Positions 25,915 to 35,252 of a stretch of DNA of 58,474 nucleotides are shown piece by piece (position 1 is the stretch's first letter; each line of letters begins with the position of its first letter). The stretch is from Methanomicrobiales archaeon. Its GTDB lineage: Archaea > Halobacteriota > Methanomicrobia > Methanomicrobiales > Methanospirillaceae. A program made the translations under genes and the position numbers. The notes below the pieces were generated by a model that was not told where the DNA came from, made no database searches, and saw only the letters and a program-made list of their open reading frames with translations. Where the stretch lies: positions 1 to 58,474 of the forward strand of contig JAAEET010000002.1 of assembly GCA_013415565.1 (NCBI GenBank), in the 5' to 3' direction.

Positions 25915-26486
25915 TCCGTCGGTGTGCCCTCCTCTGGGACGAGAAGCTGATCTTTTCCCGGTATGTCGAGGAGTGCGGTGTAACCTGCGAGCATATCACA
26001 CCCCACATGGTTGCAGCCCCGTTTTACCGGGGCAGGTTCGCCACCCTGATCATCCCCACCGGATTTGCGAACCCTGCATTCTCGGGGCTTCTCCCTGCCC
26101 TGAAATCGGCTGCACCCCGGATACGGCGGTTTGTCGAGCAGGGGGGCAGGCTCCTGGTTTTCGGAGCGGCATCAGATCGGGGAGATGCCTACGAATGGCT
26201 CCCCATCCGTCTCCGGTACCACCACCAGTACGGCCCGGTATCCCTCACCCTCGATAAAGACAGCCCTTGGGCCTGCCTCGTAGAGGGATACGATACCGGG
26301 AGTATCGAGTGCGACGGTTATTTCACGGATTTCGAGGGATCGGTAATCGCCCGAGCCGGAAATAATCCTGTACTGATCGGGACGGTCCTCGGGAAAGGAG
26401 TGATCGTGGCAACCACCATCCATGAATATCCCTCGCGCCCGTTTCTTGCTTCATTCTGCTCGGCAGCGGAGGAAACATTATTTTGA
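25911..26486 (+). CDS. Conserved hypothetical protein, glutamine-amidotransferase-like fold
   Basis: A 191-residue protein resembling a class I amidotransferase-like Rossmann domain: CALLWDEKLIFSRYVEECGVTCEHITPHMVA, FATLIIPTGFANP, RRFVEQGGRLLVFGAAS, and a C-terminal GTVLGKGVIVATTIHEYPS. The catalytic Cys-His pair of true amidotransferases is not evident, since the elbow reads FGAAS. It may bind a small ligand. It overlaps rtcB by 4 bp (ATGA), so it belongs to the same operon. Confidence 0.6.
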   Translation: MIRRCALLWDEKLIFSRYVEECGVTCEHITPHMVAAPFYRGRFATLIIPTGFANPAFSGLLPALKSAAPRIRRFVEQGGRLLVFGAASDRGDAYEWLPIRLRYHHQYGPVSLTLDKDSPWACLVEGYDTGSIECDGYFTDFEGSVIARAGNNPVLIGTVLGKGVIVATTIHEYPSRPFLASFCSAAEETLF

Positions 26487-26517
26487 CTGGAAGAGAGGGA
26501 TGTATGGGGAAGTACCG

Positions 26518-26940
26518 ATGAATCGCTATGTTATCTCTCAGGGTTCGACAGCAGGGGATCTCGAACCGTTAGGGATGGCCATCCATGAACTGCTGAACCG
26601 CCTTCCCATTACCGCCCGTTCCCGGGATAACCCGGGGATCAGGATTGAGGGAGGGGCCGTGGTCGACCGGGGCTACAGCGGACCGGTACTCGAAGAGGTC
26701 CTGGCCGGGAACCGGCTCCTGAAAAAGACGCCGTCATCGGGAGCCTACAAGGGGGTTCCGGTGGTGGTGAGTCCCATACGCGATGAGCGGGGATATGCCA
26801 TCGGTGCGATTGGCGTGGTGGATATCACCGGGATCTTTGATCTCGCCACCCTGATGGAACACCAGTCAGCCATTCTTCAGCAGGTGTGCGGAAAGGACCC
26901 CTGTCCTCTTCCGGAAGAACAGATCGAGGCGAAAAGGTAG
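26518..26940 (+). CDS. DUF2111 family protein
   Basis: A 140-residue protein with a PAS/GAF-like alpha/beta pattern: IRIEGGAVVDRGYSGPVLEEVLAGN, then GVPVVVSPIRDERGYAIGAIGVVDITGIFDLATLMEHQ, the layout of a small sensor domain. It matches DUF2111, found in methanogens. CGKDPCPLP at the C terminus has two Cys. ATG at 26518 follows GGGGAAG at good spacing. It precedes birA by 5 bp, so transcription of birA may depend on it. Confidence 0.7.
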   Translation: MNRYVISQGSTAGDLEPLGMAIHELLNRLPITARSRDNPGIRIEGGAVVDRGYSGPVLEEVLAGNRLLKKTPSSGAYKGVPVVVSPIRDERGYAIGAIGVVDITGIFDLATLMEHQSAILQQVCGKDPCPLPEEQIEAKR

Positions 26941-26945
26941 TCCGG

Positions 26946-27923
26946 ATGTATACAGCAGCATTCAGAGTGCTCGAGGTGCTCGAGTCAGGTGATGGGCCGG
27001 TTTCGGGGGAGCAAATCAGCAGGACGCTTGGTATCTCCCGTTCAGCGGTCTGGAAGCATGTGAAGGAGCTCGTGAGCATGGGTTACGAGATCTCGGCATC
27101 CCGGAAGGAGGGATACCGTCTCACCAAGAAGAGCAACCGGCTCCTCCCCTATGAGGTTCACAAACACCTCCGGACCAGTTTCATCGGCAAGAAAATGCGG
27201 TACTTTGAGAATACCCCATCGACCATCTGGGTTGGAAAAAAGCTGGTGAATGAAGGCGATGCAAAAGAGATGCACGGGATGGTGATCATAGCCGAGGAAC
27301 AGACCGGGGGAATCGGCAGACTCGGGCGTGCCTGGGTATCCCCTGCCGGCGGGGTCTGGATTACGGTCGTGCTCAAGCCAGGTATCCCCATCGACCGCGT
27401 CTTCATGGTGACCATGGCTGCCTCGGTAGCTGTTGCCAGGGCCATCCGCAAGGAGTTCGATCTCGGGGCTCTCATCAAGTGGCCGAATGATGTCTATATC
27501 GGGGACAAGAAGGTGGCCGGCCTCCTTCTCGAGCTCTTTGCAGAGGCGGATGAAATCCACTACTGCCTGCTCGGCATCGGGGTGGATGTGAATATCGCCC
27601 CAAGCAAGCTGGAACTGGTGAAGAGTGCGGTCACCTCAATCAGTGCCGAGATGGGGTACGACGTCGACCGTGCCTCGTTCCTTGCACGGCTCCTGAAAGA
27701 GTTTGAGAGCCGCTACCTGCTCATAGAATCCGGGGAATACGAAGCGGTAACCCGTGAATGGAAGAGTCTCTCATGCACCCTCGAGCACCGGGTCAGGATC
27801 AATACCATGAAAGCGACGTTTGAAGGAGAAGCGATCGACATCGATGATTTCGGCGCCCTCCTCATCAGGAAGGATAACGGGAAGATCGAGCGGGTGATTG
27901 CCGGGGACTGTATCCAGCGATAG
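26946..27923 (+). CDS. birA: BirA, biotin-protein ligase with DNA-binding domain
   Basis: A 325-residue bifunctional protein. Residues 1-65 form a winged helix (ISRTLGISRSAVWKHVKELVSMGYEI). The ligase domain carries EEQTGGIGRLGRAWVSP (biotinyl-AMP site) and LIKWPNDVYIGDKKVAGLLLE, then the C-terminal SH3-like domain. It attaches biotin to PycB, encoded 3.6 kb downstream, and may repress bioY through the repeat at 27930-27963. The start at 26946 follows AAGGT at suitable spacing. Confidence 0.95.
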   Translation: MYTAAFRVLEVLESGDGPVSGEQISRTLGISRSAVWKHVKELVSMGYEISASRKEGYRLTKKSNRLLPYEVHKHLRTSFIGKKMRYFENTPSTIWVGKKLVNEGDAKEMHGMVIIAEEQTGGIGRLGRAWVSPAGGVWITVVLKPGIPIDRVFMVTMAASVAVARAIRKEFDLGALIKWPNDVYIGDKKVAGLLLELFAEADEIHYCLLGIGVDVNIAPSKLELVKSAVTSISAEMGYDVDRASFLARLLKEFESRYLLIESGEYEAVTREWKSLSCTLEHRVRINTMKATFEGEAIDIDDFGALLIRKDNGKIERVIAGDCIQR

Positions 27924-27929
27924 CCATTT

Positions 27930-27963
27930 ATCGTCAACCCTGGAAAAATTATAGGTTGACGAT
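27930..27963. promoter_or_regulatory. Putative BirA operator
   Basis: ATCGTCAACC (27930-27939) and GGTTGACGAT (27954-27963) are perfect 10-bp inverted arms separated by 14 bp. This matches the form of BirA sites (xTGTxAACC-N14/16-GGTTxACAx). It lies 6 bp after birA and covers the AT-rich promoter region and start codon of bioY, so binding would block bioY-ecf transcription. Confidence 0.65.
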
Positions 27964-28498
27964 GTTGGGAGATTCCGGGCGACCCGTACTGATCGCCAGC
28001 ACTGCCGCGTTCACGGGCCTCATAGCTATCGGGTCATGGATAGCGATTCCGTTCGTGCCGGTTCCGCTTACCCTCCAGACGCTCTTTGTTATCCTGTCCG
28101 GGGCGGTGATGGGAAGGTACGCGGTCCTCCCCAACGGCCTCTACATCCTGATGGGCGCACTGAACGTGCCGGTGTTCCACAGCGGCACGGCCGGACTCGC
28201 CGTTCTTCTCGGGCCCACCGGGGGCTACATCATCGGGTTCGTCCCCGGGGCACTGGTGACGGGGCTCGCCTACGAGCAGCGGAATACCCTCATCCGTATT
28301 GCCGGCATCATCTTCGGCCTTGGCGTCATTTTTCTCTGCGGGATGAGCTGGCTCTCGGTATCGGCAGGAATCTCCCTCTCCACGGCTTTCCTCGTCGGCG
28401 TTCTTCCCTTCCTGCCCGGGGACGCGGTCAAAGGATATGCGATCTTTCTCATTGCCGGACGCCTGGAAGCCCTTGCCAGCCGGAGCGGGGATGCATGA
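27962..28498 (+). CDS. bioY: Biotin transporter substrate-binding protein BioY
   Basis: A 178-residue S component of an ECF transporter with about six membrane helices. The biotin-site region IPFVPVPLTLQTLFVILSGAVMG and GPTGGYIIGFVPGALVTG are the BioY signatures. ATG at 27962 is used; a TTG 6 bp earlier is possible. The stop overlaps the first ATPase gene as ATGA. It allows biotin uptake; no biotin biosynthesis gene is seen in the window. Confidence 0.95.
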   Translation: MLGDSGRPVLIASTAAFTGLIAIGSWIAIPFVPVPLTLQTLFVILSGAVMGRYAVLPNGLYILMGALNVPVFHSGTAGLAVLLGPTGGYIIGFVPGALVTGLAYEQRNTLIRIAGIIFGLGVIFLCGMSWLSVSAGISLSTAFLVGVLPFLPGDAVKGYAIFLIAGRLEALASRSGDA

Positions 28499-29166
28499 TC
28501 GAGATACGGGATCTTGCCTTCCGCCCGCTCAGGATCGACCGGCTCGTCATTCCCGATGGCACCACCGCCCTGATCGGGATGAACGGAAGCGGGAAGACGA
28601 CCCTTCTCCGCCTGCTGGCCGGGCTTTCCCGTCCCGCGAACGGGACCATCATCCTTGACGGAGCACCCCCTGAGCCCGGAAGGGCAGGATTTGTCGATGA
28701 ATACCCGGACAGGAACGCCCTCTTTTCCTGTCTCGGTGACGAACTCGCTGCCCCGCTCAGGTTCCGTCATACTCCGTGCGGCGAAGTGGAACGACGTGTC
28801 AGCGAGGCCGCTGTTACCATCGGTCTCGGGGGCGACCTTGACCGGACCATGGATACGCTCTCCGGTGGGGAAAAAGTCCTGGCAGCACTCCTCTCGGCCC
28901 TGATCACCCGCCCCGAAACGCTCATTCTCGACGAGTTCGACTCTCATCTCGATTATGACTCGCTCCGGCTGGCAGACGAGCTCATCGGCAGCTCGGGTGC
29001 ACGGACGGTTGTCCGGTGTACCCAGAACATGGATCTTGCAGCCCGGTGCGGACAGGTCGTGGTCCTGCACCAGGGAACGATACTCCATGTAGGTGATCCT
29101 AAAGAAGTCTTTTCCACCCTTGAAGACACCTGCTGCTTTCCTTTCTCCTGGAGGGGCGGAACGTGA
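28495..29166 (+). CDS. ecfA1: ECF transporter ATPase (first)
   Basis: A 223-residue ABC ATPase with Walker A GMNGSGKTT, signature LSGGEKVLA and Walker B ETLILDEFD. It powers the biotin uptake complex as one of two different ATPases. It is shorter than many EcfA proteins and its Walker B ends DEFD, where DEPT is common. The end overlaps the next ATPase by 4 bp with a GTG start. Confidence 0.9.
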   Translation: MIEIRDLAFRPLRIDRLVIPDGTTALIGMNGSGKTTLLRLLAGLSRPANGTIILDGAPPEPGRAGFVDEYPDRNALFSCLGDELAAPLRFRHTPCGEVERRVSEAAVTIGLGGDLDRTMDTLSGGEKVLAALLSALITRPETLILDEFDSHLDYDSLRLADELIGSSGARTVVRCTQNMDLAARCGQVVVLHQGTILHVGDPKEVFSTLEDTCCFPFSWRGGT

Positions 29167-29867
29167 ATCTGTCGCTCTCATCCGTGGAGTGGCATGCAGG
29201 GTCCTGGAAGTTTTCAGCAGATGCCTCCTTTTGCCCCGGGGTGCACCTGGTTGCCGGCCGGGTAGGATCGGGGAAGACCACACTCGCCCTTCTCTCTTCC
29301 CGGCTGATCCGGCCGGACACGGGCACGATCGGGTACGACGGTATCCGGGCGCAGACGCTCTCATTCCAGTATCCCGAATATCATATCACCGGGTCAACCC
29401 TGCGTGAAGAGGCCGAATCATACGGGGTGGATCCAACCGCCGCATGTGCAAGGGCCGGGATTGCAGGGAGAGAAGACCAGGATCCGTTCCGGCTCTCGCG
29501 GGGGGAACTGAAAATGTTCCAGATCTCCTGCATCCTGATGCGCACGTGGGACCTGCTCATCCTCGATGAACCGTTCAGCGCACTGGACTGCCGCGCCAAG
29601 CTGGCAGTCTGCCGCGCCATCGATGAAATCCAGAGCGGCATCGTGCTGGTCATTACCCATGAGCAGCACATCCTCCCGAGAACCGATTATCTCTGGGAGA
29701 TGCGGTCAGGCGTGCTGACCGGTCTCGGAACCCTTCCCGAAGCATTATTCGCATGGGAATCGGCACCCGGTCCGGTCCGGATGCTCCGGGATCGGGGAAT
29801 TCTCCCGGCCAACCTGAGACGCGACGACATGCTGGAGGCTGCATGCAGGATGCACGAATACGGCTGA
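29163..29867 (+). CDS. ecfA2: ECF transporter ATPase (second)
   Basis: A 234-residue ABC ATPase with Walker A GRVGSGKTT and Walker B LLILDEPF. The signature is LSRGELKM, one residue off the LSGGE consensus. The Q-loop appears as LSFQYPEYHI. It probably pairs with the first ATPase as a heterodimer. Start is GTG within the preceding stop. It overlaps ecfT by 25 bp. Confidence 0.9.
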   Translation: MNLSLSSVEWHAGSWKFSADASFCPGVHLVAGRVGSGKTTLALLSSRLIRPDTGTIGYDGIRAQTLSFQYPEYHITGSTLREEAESYGVDPTAACARAGIAGREDQDPFRLSRGELKMFQISCILMRTWDLLILDEPFSALDCRAKLAVCRAIDEIQSGIVLVITHEQHILPRTDYLWEMRSGVLTGLGTLPEALFAWESAPGPVRMLRDRGILPANLRRDDMLEAACRMHEYG

Positions 29868-30496
29868 TCTCGGTTATCAGCCTCTCGATCGCCACCTTTC
29901 TCTCCGTTCCGGGAGCCATTCTCGCCCTGCTATGGCTCTTTCTCACCCCCAAAATACTGAAGGGGGCGGTGAAATCGATGGCATTCTGGGTGATCCTGCT
30001 CTTTGTCGGCATTGTAGCCATCGCCACCCAGCTGAGCGGCAACGACGGGATCTCGTACCTCGTCCGGACCTCCGTGATAATCCTGCTCGGCTTTTCGGTC
30101 TACCGGGAGTGGCACCCGGGCGAGTTTCTCGGCCTCTCGGTGTGGCTGTTCGGAAAGAAGACGGGTTTTGATCTCGGTTGTGCAATGGAGATGAGTATGC
30201 AGGGCCTCCATGAGGCCTCGAGAGCATTTACGAGAAGCCGGTCGGCTCTGTCGCTGAAGGGGATGCAGCCGGGCATCAGGCTGATTCCGGCGATGGGTTT
30301 CCTCCTGATCCATACCCGGCTGATGCGGGCCCGTGAGCAGGCGGACCTGCTTGCCACCCGGGGCTACAAGGCCGGGGGAAGCTGCTGCCCGGAGTTCCGG
30401 ACCTCGAAACGCGATATAATCATGGGAATTCTTGCGATCCTTATCCTATTCTTTTCTTTTATGCCTGTTCGTGATATTTTTATACTTCTGATGTAA
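29843..30496 (+). CDS. ecfT: ECF transporter membrane protein EcfT
   Basis: A 217-residue membrane protein with five to six segments (about 8-27, 44-63, 69-84, 152-160, 195-215). The coupling helices contain FTRSRSALSLKG and LLATRGYKAGG, equivalent to the Ala-Arg-Gly motifs that contact the ATPases. GGAGG precedes the ATG. With BioY and two ATPases it completes a full biotin ECF transporter. Confidence 0.9.
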   Translation: MQDARIRLISVISLSIATFLSVPGAILALLWLFLTPKILKGAVKSMAFWVILLFVGIVAIATQLSGNDGISYLVRTSVIILLGFSVYREWHPGEFLGLSVWLFGKKTGFDLGCAMEMSMQGLHEASRAFTRSRSALSLKGMQPGIRLIPAMGFLLIHTRLMRAREQADLLATRGYKAGGSCCPEFRTSKRDIIMGILAILILFFSFMPVRDIFILLM

Positions 30497-30550
30497 AGGT
30501 TTTAGAGGTTTAAAGAGAGCCCCCGTTTATAAATGCGCCGGAGGAGCCTG

Positions 30551-32281
30551 ATGAGTCATGGACGTCTGCTGATCACTGATACCACGCTTCGGGATGCCCA
30601 CCAGTCCCTGATAGCGACCCGCCTGAAGACCGAGGACATGCTGCCCCTTGCAGGAACCCTCGATAAGGCGGGATTCTTCTCGGTCGAGGCCTGGGGTGGG
30701 GCGACGTTTGATTCAAGCATCCGGTTCCTCGCCGAGGATCCCTGGGACCGGGTCAGGCTGCTCAAGGAAGTGCTCACCCATACGCCCATCCAGATGCTGC
30801 TCCGCGGCCAGAATCTGGTGGGATACCGCCACTATCCCGATGATGTGGTGGATAAATTCGTGGAATATGCCCACAAGGTCGGGGTGGATATCTTCCGGGT
30901 ATTCGACGCCCTCAATGATATCCGGAACATGGAACGATCGATGCGTATGGTCAAGAAGGTCGGGGCACACCTCCAGGGATCCATCTGCTATACCACAAGC
31001 CCGGTAAATTCTATTCCCGGATTCATAGAAATGGTCCGGGAACTCTACTCGTTTGACTGCGACTCCGTGTGCATCAAGGATATGGCCGGGCTGATCATGC
31101 CGGAATCGGCTCGTGAACTCATTACGGGGATCAAGGACGAGATGGATATCCTGGTCGATCTCCACAGCCACTGCACCAGCGGCATCGCACCGATGAGCTA
31201 CCAGGCGGCAGCAGAGGCAGGAGTCGATATTCTGGATACGGCCATGTCGCCGTTTGCTCTCGGTACTTCCCAGCCCCCTACGGAGAGCGTGGTCGCCGCG
31301 CTCAGGGGAACCCCCCGGGATACCGGCATCGACCTCCTGGATCTCCGGAAGGCCCGGGATGTCTGCCTCAAGCTCCGGGAAAAGTATGGCGGGATTCTCA
31401 GTCCCATTTCCGAGCGGGTGGACAGCGATGTCTTGGTATACCAGCTACCGGGCGGGATGATCTCCAACCTGGTCTCACAGCTCCAGGAGCAGGATGCCCT
31501 CGATAGAATGAACGATGTATATGACGAGATACCCCGGGTCAGGGCGGACCTTGGTTATCCACCGCTGGTCACCCCGACGTCGCAGATCGTGGGGACCCAG
31601 GCAGTCCTGAACGTACTGATTGGCGGGGAGCGGTACCGGAACGTCACCAACGAGGTCAAGGACTATGTGCGGGGACTCTACGGCAAGCCGCCGGCCCCGA
31701 TCAGCCCGGAGATAACCCGCCTGATCATCGGCGACGAGCCGGTCATCACCGTCAGGCCTGCCGATCTCCTGGAGCCGGTCTACGAGAAGATGAAGGAACA
31801 GGCCAAAGCCGAGGGACTGATCAAGAAGGAAGAGGATGTTATCACCTACATCCTCTATCCGGCAATCGCCCCCTCGTTCCTCAAGGGCGAGCGCAGGCCC
31901 GAGGAGCTGCCGCAGAAGGCGAAGCAGGCAACAGCACCGGCCGAGATCCCGCACAGCATGGAAGTGGAAGTCGACGGGGAGATCTTCAGCGTCCGGATCA
32001 TCTCTGTCGGGGGGAGCGCAGTGGCCGCAACCGCGGCACCTGCCCAGAAGATCCCCCGCGGGGACATCCAGGGCGGAGTAAAATCGAACATGCAGGGTAT
32101 GGTACTCGAGATCGCGGTCGGTCGGGGTGCCGAGGTCAAGAAGGGAGACCTGCTGGTCGTGCTCGAAGCGATGAAGATGGAGAACCCCATCCACTCCCCC
32201 TTTGACGGGAAGATCGCCGATATTTTCGTCAATACCGGGGACGTGGTCCAGAGCGGTGACGTGCTCCTGGTGGTGGAATGA
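30551..32281 (+). CDS. pycB: Pyruvate carboxylase subunit B
   Basis: A 576-residue carboxyltransferase plus biotin carrier. The HMGL-like barrel starts [15 protein letters not shown] and contains KDMAGLIMP and the metal ligands [10 protein letters not shown] conserved carboxylase domain leads to the biotinyl domain, where EAMKMEN places the biotin on Lys542, 34 residues from the end. It converts pyruvate and CO2 to oxaloacetate for amino-acid synthesis. GGAGGAGC precedes the ATG. It overlaps pycA by ATGA. Confidence 0.95.
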   Translation: MSHGRLLITDTTLRDAHQSLIATRLKTEDMLPLAGTLDKAGFFSVEAWGGATFDSSIRFLAEDPWDRVRLLKEVLTHTPIQMLLRGQNLVGYRHYPDDVVDKFVEYAHKVGVDIFRVFDALNDIRNMERSMRMVKKVGAHLQGSICYTTSPVNSIPGFIEMVRELYSFDCDSVCIKDMAGLIMPESARELITGIKDEMDILVDLHSHCTSGIAPMSYQAAAEAGVDILDTAMSPFALGTSQPPTESVVAALRGTPRDTGIDLLDLRKARDVCLKLREKYGGILSPISERVDSDVLVYQLPGGMISNLVSQLQEQDALDRMNDVYDEIPRVRADLGYPPLVTPTSQIVGTQAVLNVLIGGERYRNVTNEVKDYVRGLYGKPPAPISPEITRLIIGDEPVITVRPADLLEPVYEKMKEQAKAEGLIKKEEDVITYILYPAIAPSFLKGERRPEELPQKAKQATAPAEIPHSMEVEVDGEIFSVRIISVGGSAVAATAAPAQKIPRGDIQGGVKSNMQGMVLEIAVGRGAEVKKGDLLVVLEAMKMENPIHSPFDGKIADIFVNTGDVVQSGDVLLVVE

Positions 32282-33756
32282 AGTATTTTGAAAAGGTGCT
32301 CATCGCCAACCGGGGCGAGATCGCCATCAGGGTGATGCGGGCCTGCCGGGAGATGAACATCGAGACCGTCGCCATCTATTCCACGGCGGACAAGGAGGCG
32401 CTCCATGTCAAGTATGCCGACGAGGCATTCCTGGTGGGGGAGGCGCCGCCGGCGAAGAGCTACCTGAACGTTGACCGGATCGTCGATATCGCGAGGATGT
32501 CCGGGAGCGAGGCGATCCACCCGGGATACGGATTCCTGGCCGAGAACTACGCGTTTGCCAAACGATGCACCGAGGAGGGAGTCACCTTCATCGGCCCGTC
32601 GTGGAAGACCATCCGGGCCATGGGGTCGAAGATCGAGAGCAAGCAGACCATGCGGGATGCCGGAGTCCCGGTGGTCCCCGGAACGCCCGGAGGGGTGAAG
32701 AACGCCGCCGAAGCGCAGAAGGTTGCCGCTGAGATCGGGTATCCGGTCATCGTCAAGGCCAGTGCCGGGGGAGGGGGGATCGGCATGCAGATCGTCGAGA
32801 ACGAGGCGGCTCTCGATGAGGCGATCAGCGCCGGGATGCGCATGGCCGAATCGGCGTTCGGCGATTCGACGGTCTTCATCGAGAAGTACCTCGTCAAACC
32901 CCGGCATATCGAGTTCCAGGTCCTGGCCGACGAGCATGGCAACGTGGTGCACCTGTACGACCGTGAATGCTCCATCCAGCGCCGCCACCAGAAGCTGGTC
33001 GAGGAAGCCCCGAGCCCCATCATGACCCCGGAACTTCGCGGGCGGATGTCGCAGTCTGCAGTCGCCGTGGCAAAGGCATCCGAATACTGGAATGCCGGCA
33101 CGGTAGAGTTCCTGTACGCGGACGGCGACTACTACTTCATGGAGATGAACACGCGGCTGCAGGTCGAGCATACGGTGACCGAACTGATCACCGGGATCGA
33201 TATCGTAAAGCATCAGCTCGCCATTGCTGCCGGCGAGACGCTCCCGTTCGAGCAGGACGAGATCTCCATCCGAGGGCATGCCATCGAATGCCGCATCAAC
33301 GCCGAGGACCCGCTGAACAACTTCGCCGCCGACCCGGGCAAGATCCTCCGCTACCGGTCACCGGGCGGCCCGGGTATGCGGGTCGATTCCGGGATCCATA
33401 TGGGGTATACTATCCCGGCGAGCTACGACTCGATGATCGCCAAGCTCTGCTCGTGGGGAATGACCCGTGAGGAAGCGATTGCCCGGATGCGGCGGGCCAT
33501 CTACGAGTACGTCATCATCGGGGTGAAGACGACGCTCCCCCTCCACCACGCCATCATGCACAACAAGCACTTCATCGATGGAAATACCCATACCCATTTC
33601 CTCCAGGAGGAGCACATCCAGAAGACCCTTGCCCGCTATGTGCGGGAAGAGGAGAAGAGAATGCAGACCCTTGCTGCCTCCCTCCGCCATGGCAAGGAGA
33701 TTGCCGCTATTACCGGTGCGGTCGGTGCCTATATCCAGAGCCAGAAGAAGGCGTAA
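32278..33756 (+). CDS. pycA: Pyruvate carboxylase subunit A (biotin carboxylase)
   Basis: A 492-residue ATP-grasp enzyme that carboxylates the biotin of Pyc[24 protein letters not shown] is the family N terminus, [12 protein letters not shown] the ATP lid loop, and [16 protein letters not shown] holds catalytic Glu and Arg. Length is normal. The order B-A (carrier first) and the biotin ligase-transporter genes just upstream make one biotin block from birA to pycA. Confidence 0.96.
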   Translation: MKYFEKVLIANRGEIAIRVMRACREMNIETVAIYSTADKEALHVKYADEAFLVGEAPPAKSYLNVDRIVDIARMSGSEAIHPGYGFLAENYAFAKRCTEEGVTFIGPSWKTIRAMGSKIESKQTMRDAGVPVVPGTPGGVKNAAEAQKVAAEIGYPVIVKASAGGGGIGMQIVENEAALDEAISAGMRMAESAFGDSTVFIEKYLVKPRHIEFQVLADEHGNVVHLYDRECSIQRRHQKLVEEAPSPIMTPELRGRMSQSAVAVAKASEYWNAGTVEFLYADGDYYFMEMNTRLQVEHTVTELITGIDIVKHQLAIAAGETLPFEQDEISIRGHAIECRINAEDPLNNFAADPGKILRYRSPGGPGMRVDSGIHMGYTIPASYDSMIAKLCSWGMTREEAIARMRRAIYEYVIIGVKTTLPLHHAIMHNKHFIDGNTHTHFLQEEHIQKTLARYVREEEKRMQTLAASLRHGKEIAAITGAVGAYIQSQKKA

Positions 33757-33859
33757 AACCTCCCTGCCTCACCTTTTCCGAATTTCCGTGTTTTATAGGC
33801 GGAATGCACATCAGAACCTTTAAGTTCGTTTATAGCGTTTTTATTATGCACTTTTGTGC

Positions 33860-33968
33860 GCTGCGGTGGCCTAGCTGGTTAGGGCGCCAGACTCATAGGG
33901 TTATTGTGCATTCGGGCGCCGTCATCTGAGACATCTGGAGATCGTGGGTTCGGATCCCACCCGCAGCA
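33860..33968 (+). tRNA. tRNA-Met (CAU) with intron
   Basis: Acceptor arms GCTGCGG/CCGCAGC match fully. The anticodon stem CCAGA/TCTGG and loop CTCATA-A, interrupted by a 35-nt intron, give anticodon CAT. The T arm reads GTGGGTTCGGATCCCAC. Loop form CTCATAA favours elongator Met, though tRNA-Ile2 also has CAT; the loop and acceptor make Met likelier. A73 is encoded, CCA is not. TTTATAG lies about 30 bp upstream near 33828. Confidence 0.93.
33898..33932 (+). other. tRNA-Met intron (35 nt) at position 37/38
   Basis: A canonical bulge-helix-bulge motif is visible: CTCA (33892-33895) pairs with TGAG (33927-33930), flanked by 3-nt bulges TAG and ACA. Cutting after the second base of each bulge gives exactly this intron and restores loop CTCATAA. 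The splicing endonuclease would cut it and RtcB (24481-25914) would ligate the halves. Confidence 0.9.
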
Positions 33969-34087
33969 TTATCACGTAAGGTTCGGATCTTTTTTACAAA
34001 AATCTAAATAAATCAACAGTTTGGTTTTCAGACAACCGCATCGTAAAATTTTATAGAGTAATTGCAAAGGCACGACGAGGTGAGCAT

Positions 34088-34489
34088 GTGAAGTGGACAA
34101 AGGTTGAAGTCCCGACGAATTCGAGGACCCAGTTTATTGACATCACGAGCATTGTTGCAGCCGAGCTGGCGAAAACGGGCGTAAAAAATGGTACCTGCTC
34201 CGTGTACATGCCACATACGACGGCTGGCCTGACCATCAACGAGAATGCGGACCCGGATGTGGCGAGGGACATCGTCGCCGGGCTTGCTCGCCTGGTGCCC
34301 GTGACGGGAGATTACCGGCATGCCGAGGGGAATTCCGACGCCCATATCAAAGCTTCGCTTATGGGATTTTCCCTCATGGTACCGATTATTGACGGGCGCT
34401 TGGCGCTCGGCACCTGGCAGGCTCTCTACTTCTGCGAGTTTGACGGTCCCCGGCATCGGAATGTGCTGGTAGGAATCACAAGCGAGTAG
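34088..34489 (+). CDS. YjbQ family protein (UPF0047)
   Basis: A 133-residue protein with the family signature: FIDITSIVAAEL, CSVYMPHTTAGLTINENADPDVARDI, YRHAEGNSDAHIKASLMG, and GTWQALYFCEFDGPRHRNVLV. Some members have thiamine-phosphate synthase side activity; the physiological role is unclear. The start is GTG with GAGGTGAGC upstream. It is monocistronic, placed between tRNA-Met and the arsenic island. Confidence 0.93.
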   Translation: MKWTKVEVPTNSRTQFIDITSIVAAELAKTGVKNGTCSVYMPHTTAGLTINENADPDVARDIVAGLARLVPVTGDYRHAEGNSDAHIKASLMGFSLMVPIIDGRLALGTWQALYFCEFDGPRHRNVLVGITSE

Positions 34490-34530
34490 ATCGCAGAAGG
34501 CTCTCCAGCGAATCACTCTCTTGTGGAGTG

Positions 34531-35247
34531 CTATCCAACCGCCGCCCCGTATACAATAACGATGTAATAGCCGCCAACAACGATGAATACCGACGCAACG
34601 GCCCATTTTGTCCATTTCTCCATCTTCTGCACCGTGGCCATCATCCCCGATACCCGGTTCACACCCTGCACGAGAACAAGGGAGATGATGATCACCGGGA
34701 GTGCCGTGGCAAGGGCAAAGACCGCCGGAACGAGGATTGCATCCCCGGTCTTCAACGCAAGGGGAAGAAGCATCCCGAAGAAAAGGACTGCAGAGAACGG
34801 GCAGAGGGCGAGGGCAAAGACGATCCCCAGGAGGAATCCTCCGAGGTATCCTTGATCTCCAAGATACAGTTCGAGGTTCTGGAGCCGGCCATGACCTCCC
34901 GGGAGTGGAATATCAACAATCTCGAGCATCAGGATCCCCATGACGACAAGGAACGGCCCGATGAGCTTCTCACCGTATTCCTGGAGGAAAAACGAGATGG
35001 CCTGGATATTCAGTCCTGCATAGACAATCAGGGCAGTAAGGCTGATGTAGGCGGCCATCCTCCCAAGGGCGTAGAGTGTCCCGACAAGAAGTGTGTGCCG
35101 GCTGTCACCAAGCTTCTTCGAGATGAAGGCAATGGCCGTGATGTTCGTCGCGAGAGGGCAGGGGGAGAAGGTCATCAGGAGCCCGATAAAGAACGCTGCA
35201 ACCAGGGGGATTCCGCCGGTCCCCAGGGCCTCCAGGCCGGCCATCAA
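34531..35247 (-). CDS. arsG: ArsG-like permease (CcdA/DsbD-type transmembrane protein)
   Basis: A 238-residue membrane protein with six to seven segments. It resembles the CcdA/DsbD transmembrane domain: FSPCPLATN near the N terminus and ALALCPFSAVLFFG in the middle each hold one Cys-Pro, the redox pair expected for electron transfer across the membrane. It matches my memory of ArsG-type permeases of ArsEFG systems that act on aromatic arsenicals. It stands 5 bp after the ArsF-like gene. The substrate here is not proven. Confidence 0.75.
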   Translation of the reverse strand: MMAGLEALGTGGIPLVAAFFIGLLMTFSPCPLATNITAIAFISKKLGDSRHTLLVGTLYALGRMAAYISLTALIVYAGLNIQAISFFLQEYGEKLIGPFLVVMGILMLEIVDIPLPGGHGRLQNLELYLGDQGYLGGFLLGIVFALALCPFSAVLFFGMLLPLALKTGDAILVPAVFALATALPVIIISLVLVQGVNRVSGMMATVQKMEKWTKWAVASVFIVVGGYYIVIVYGAAVG

Positions 35248-35252
35248 ATCTG

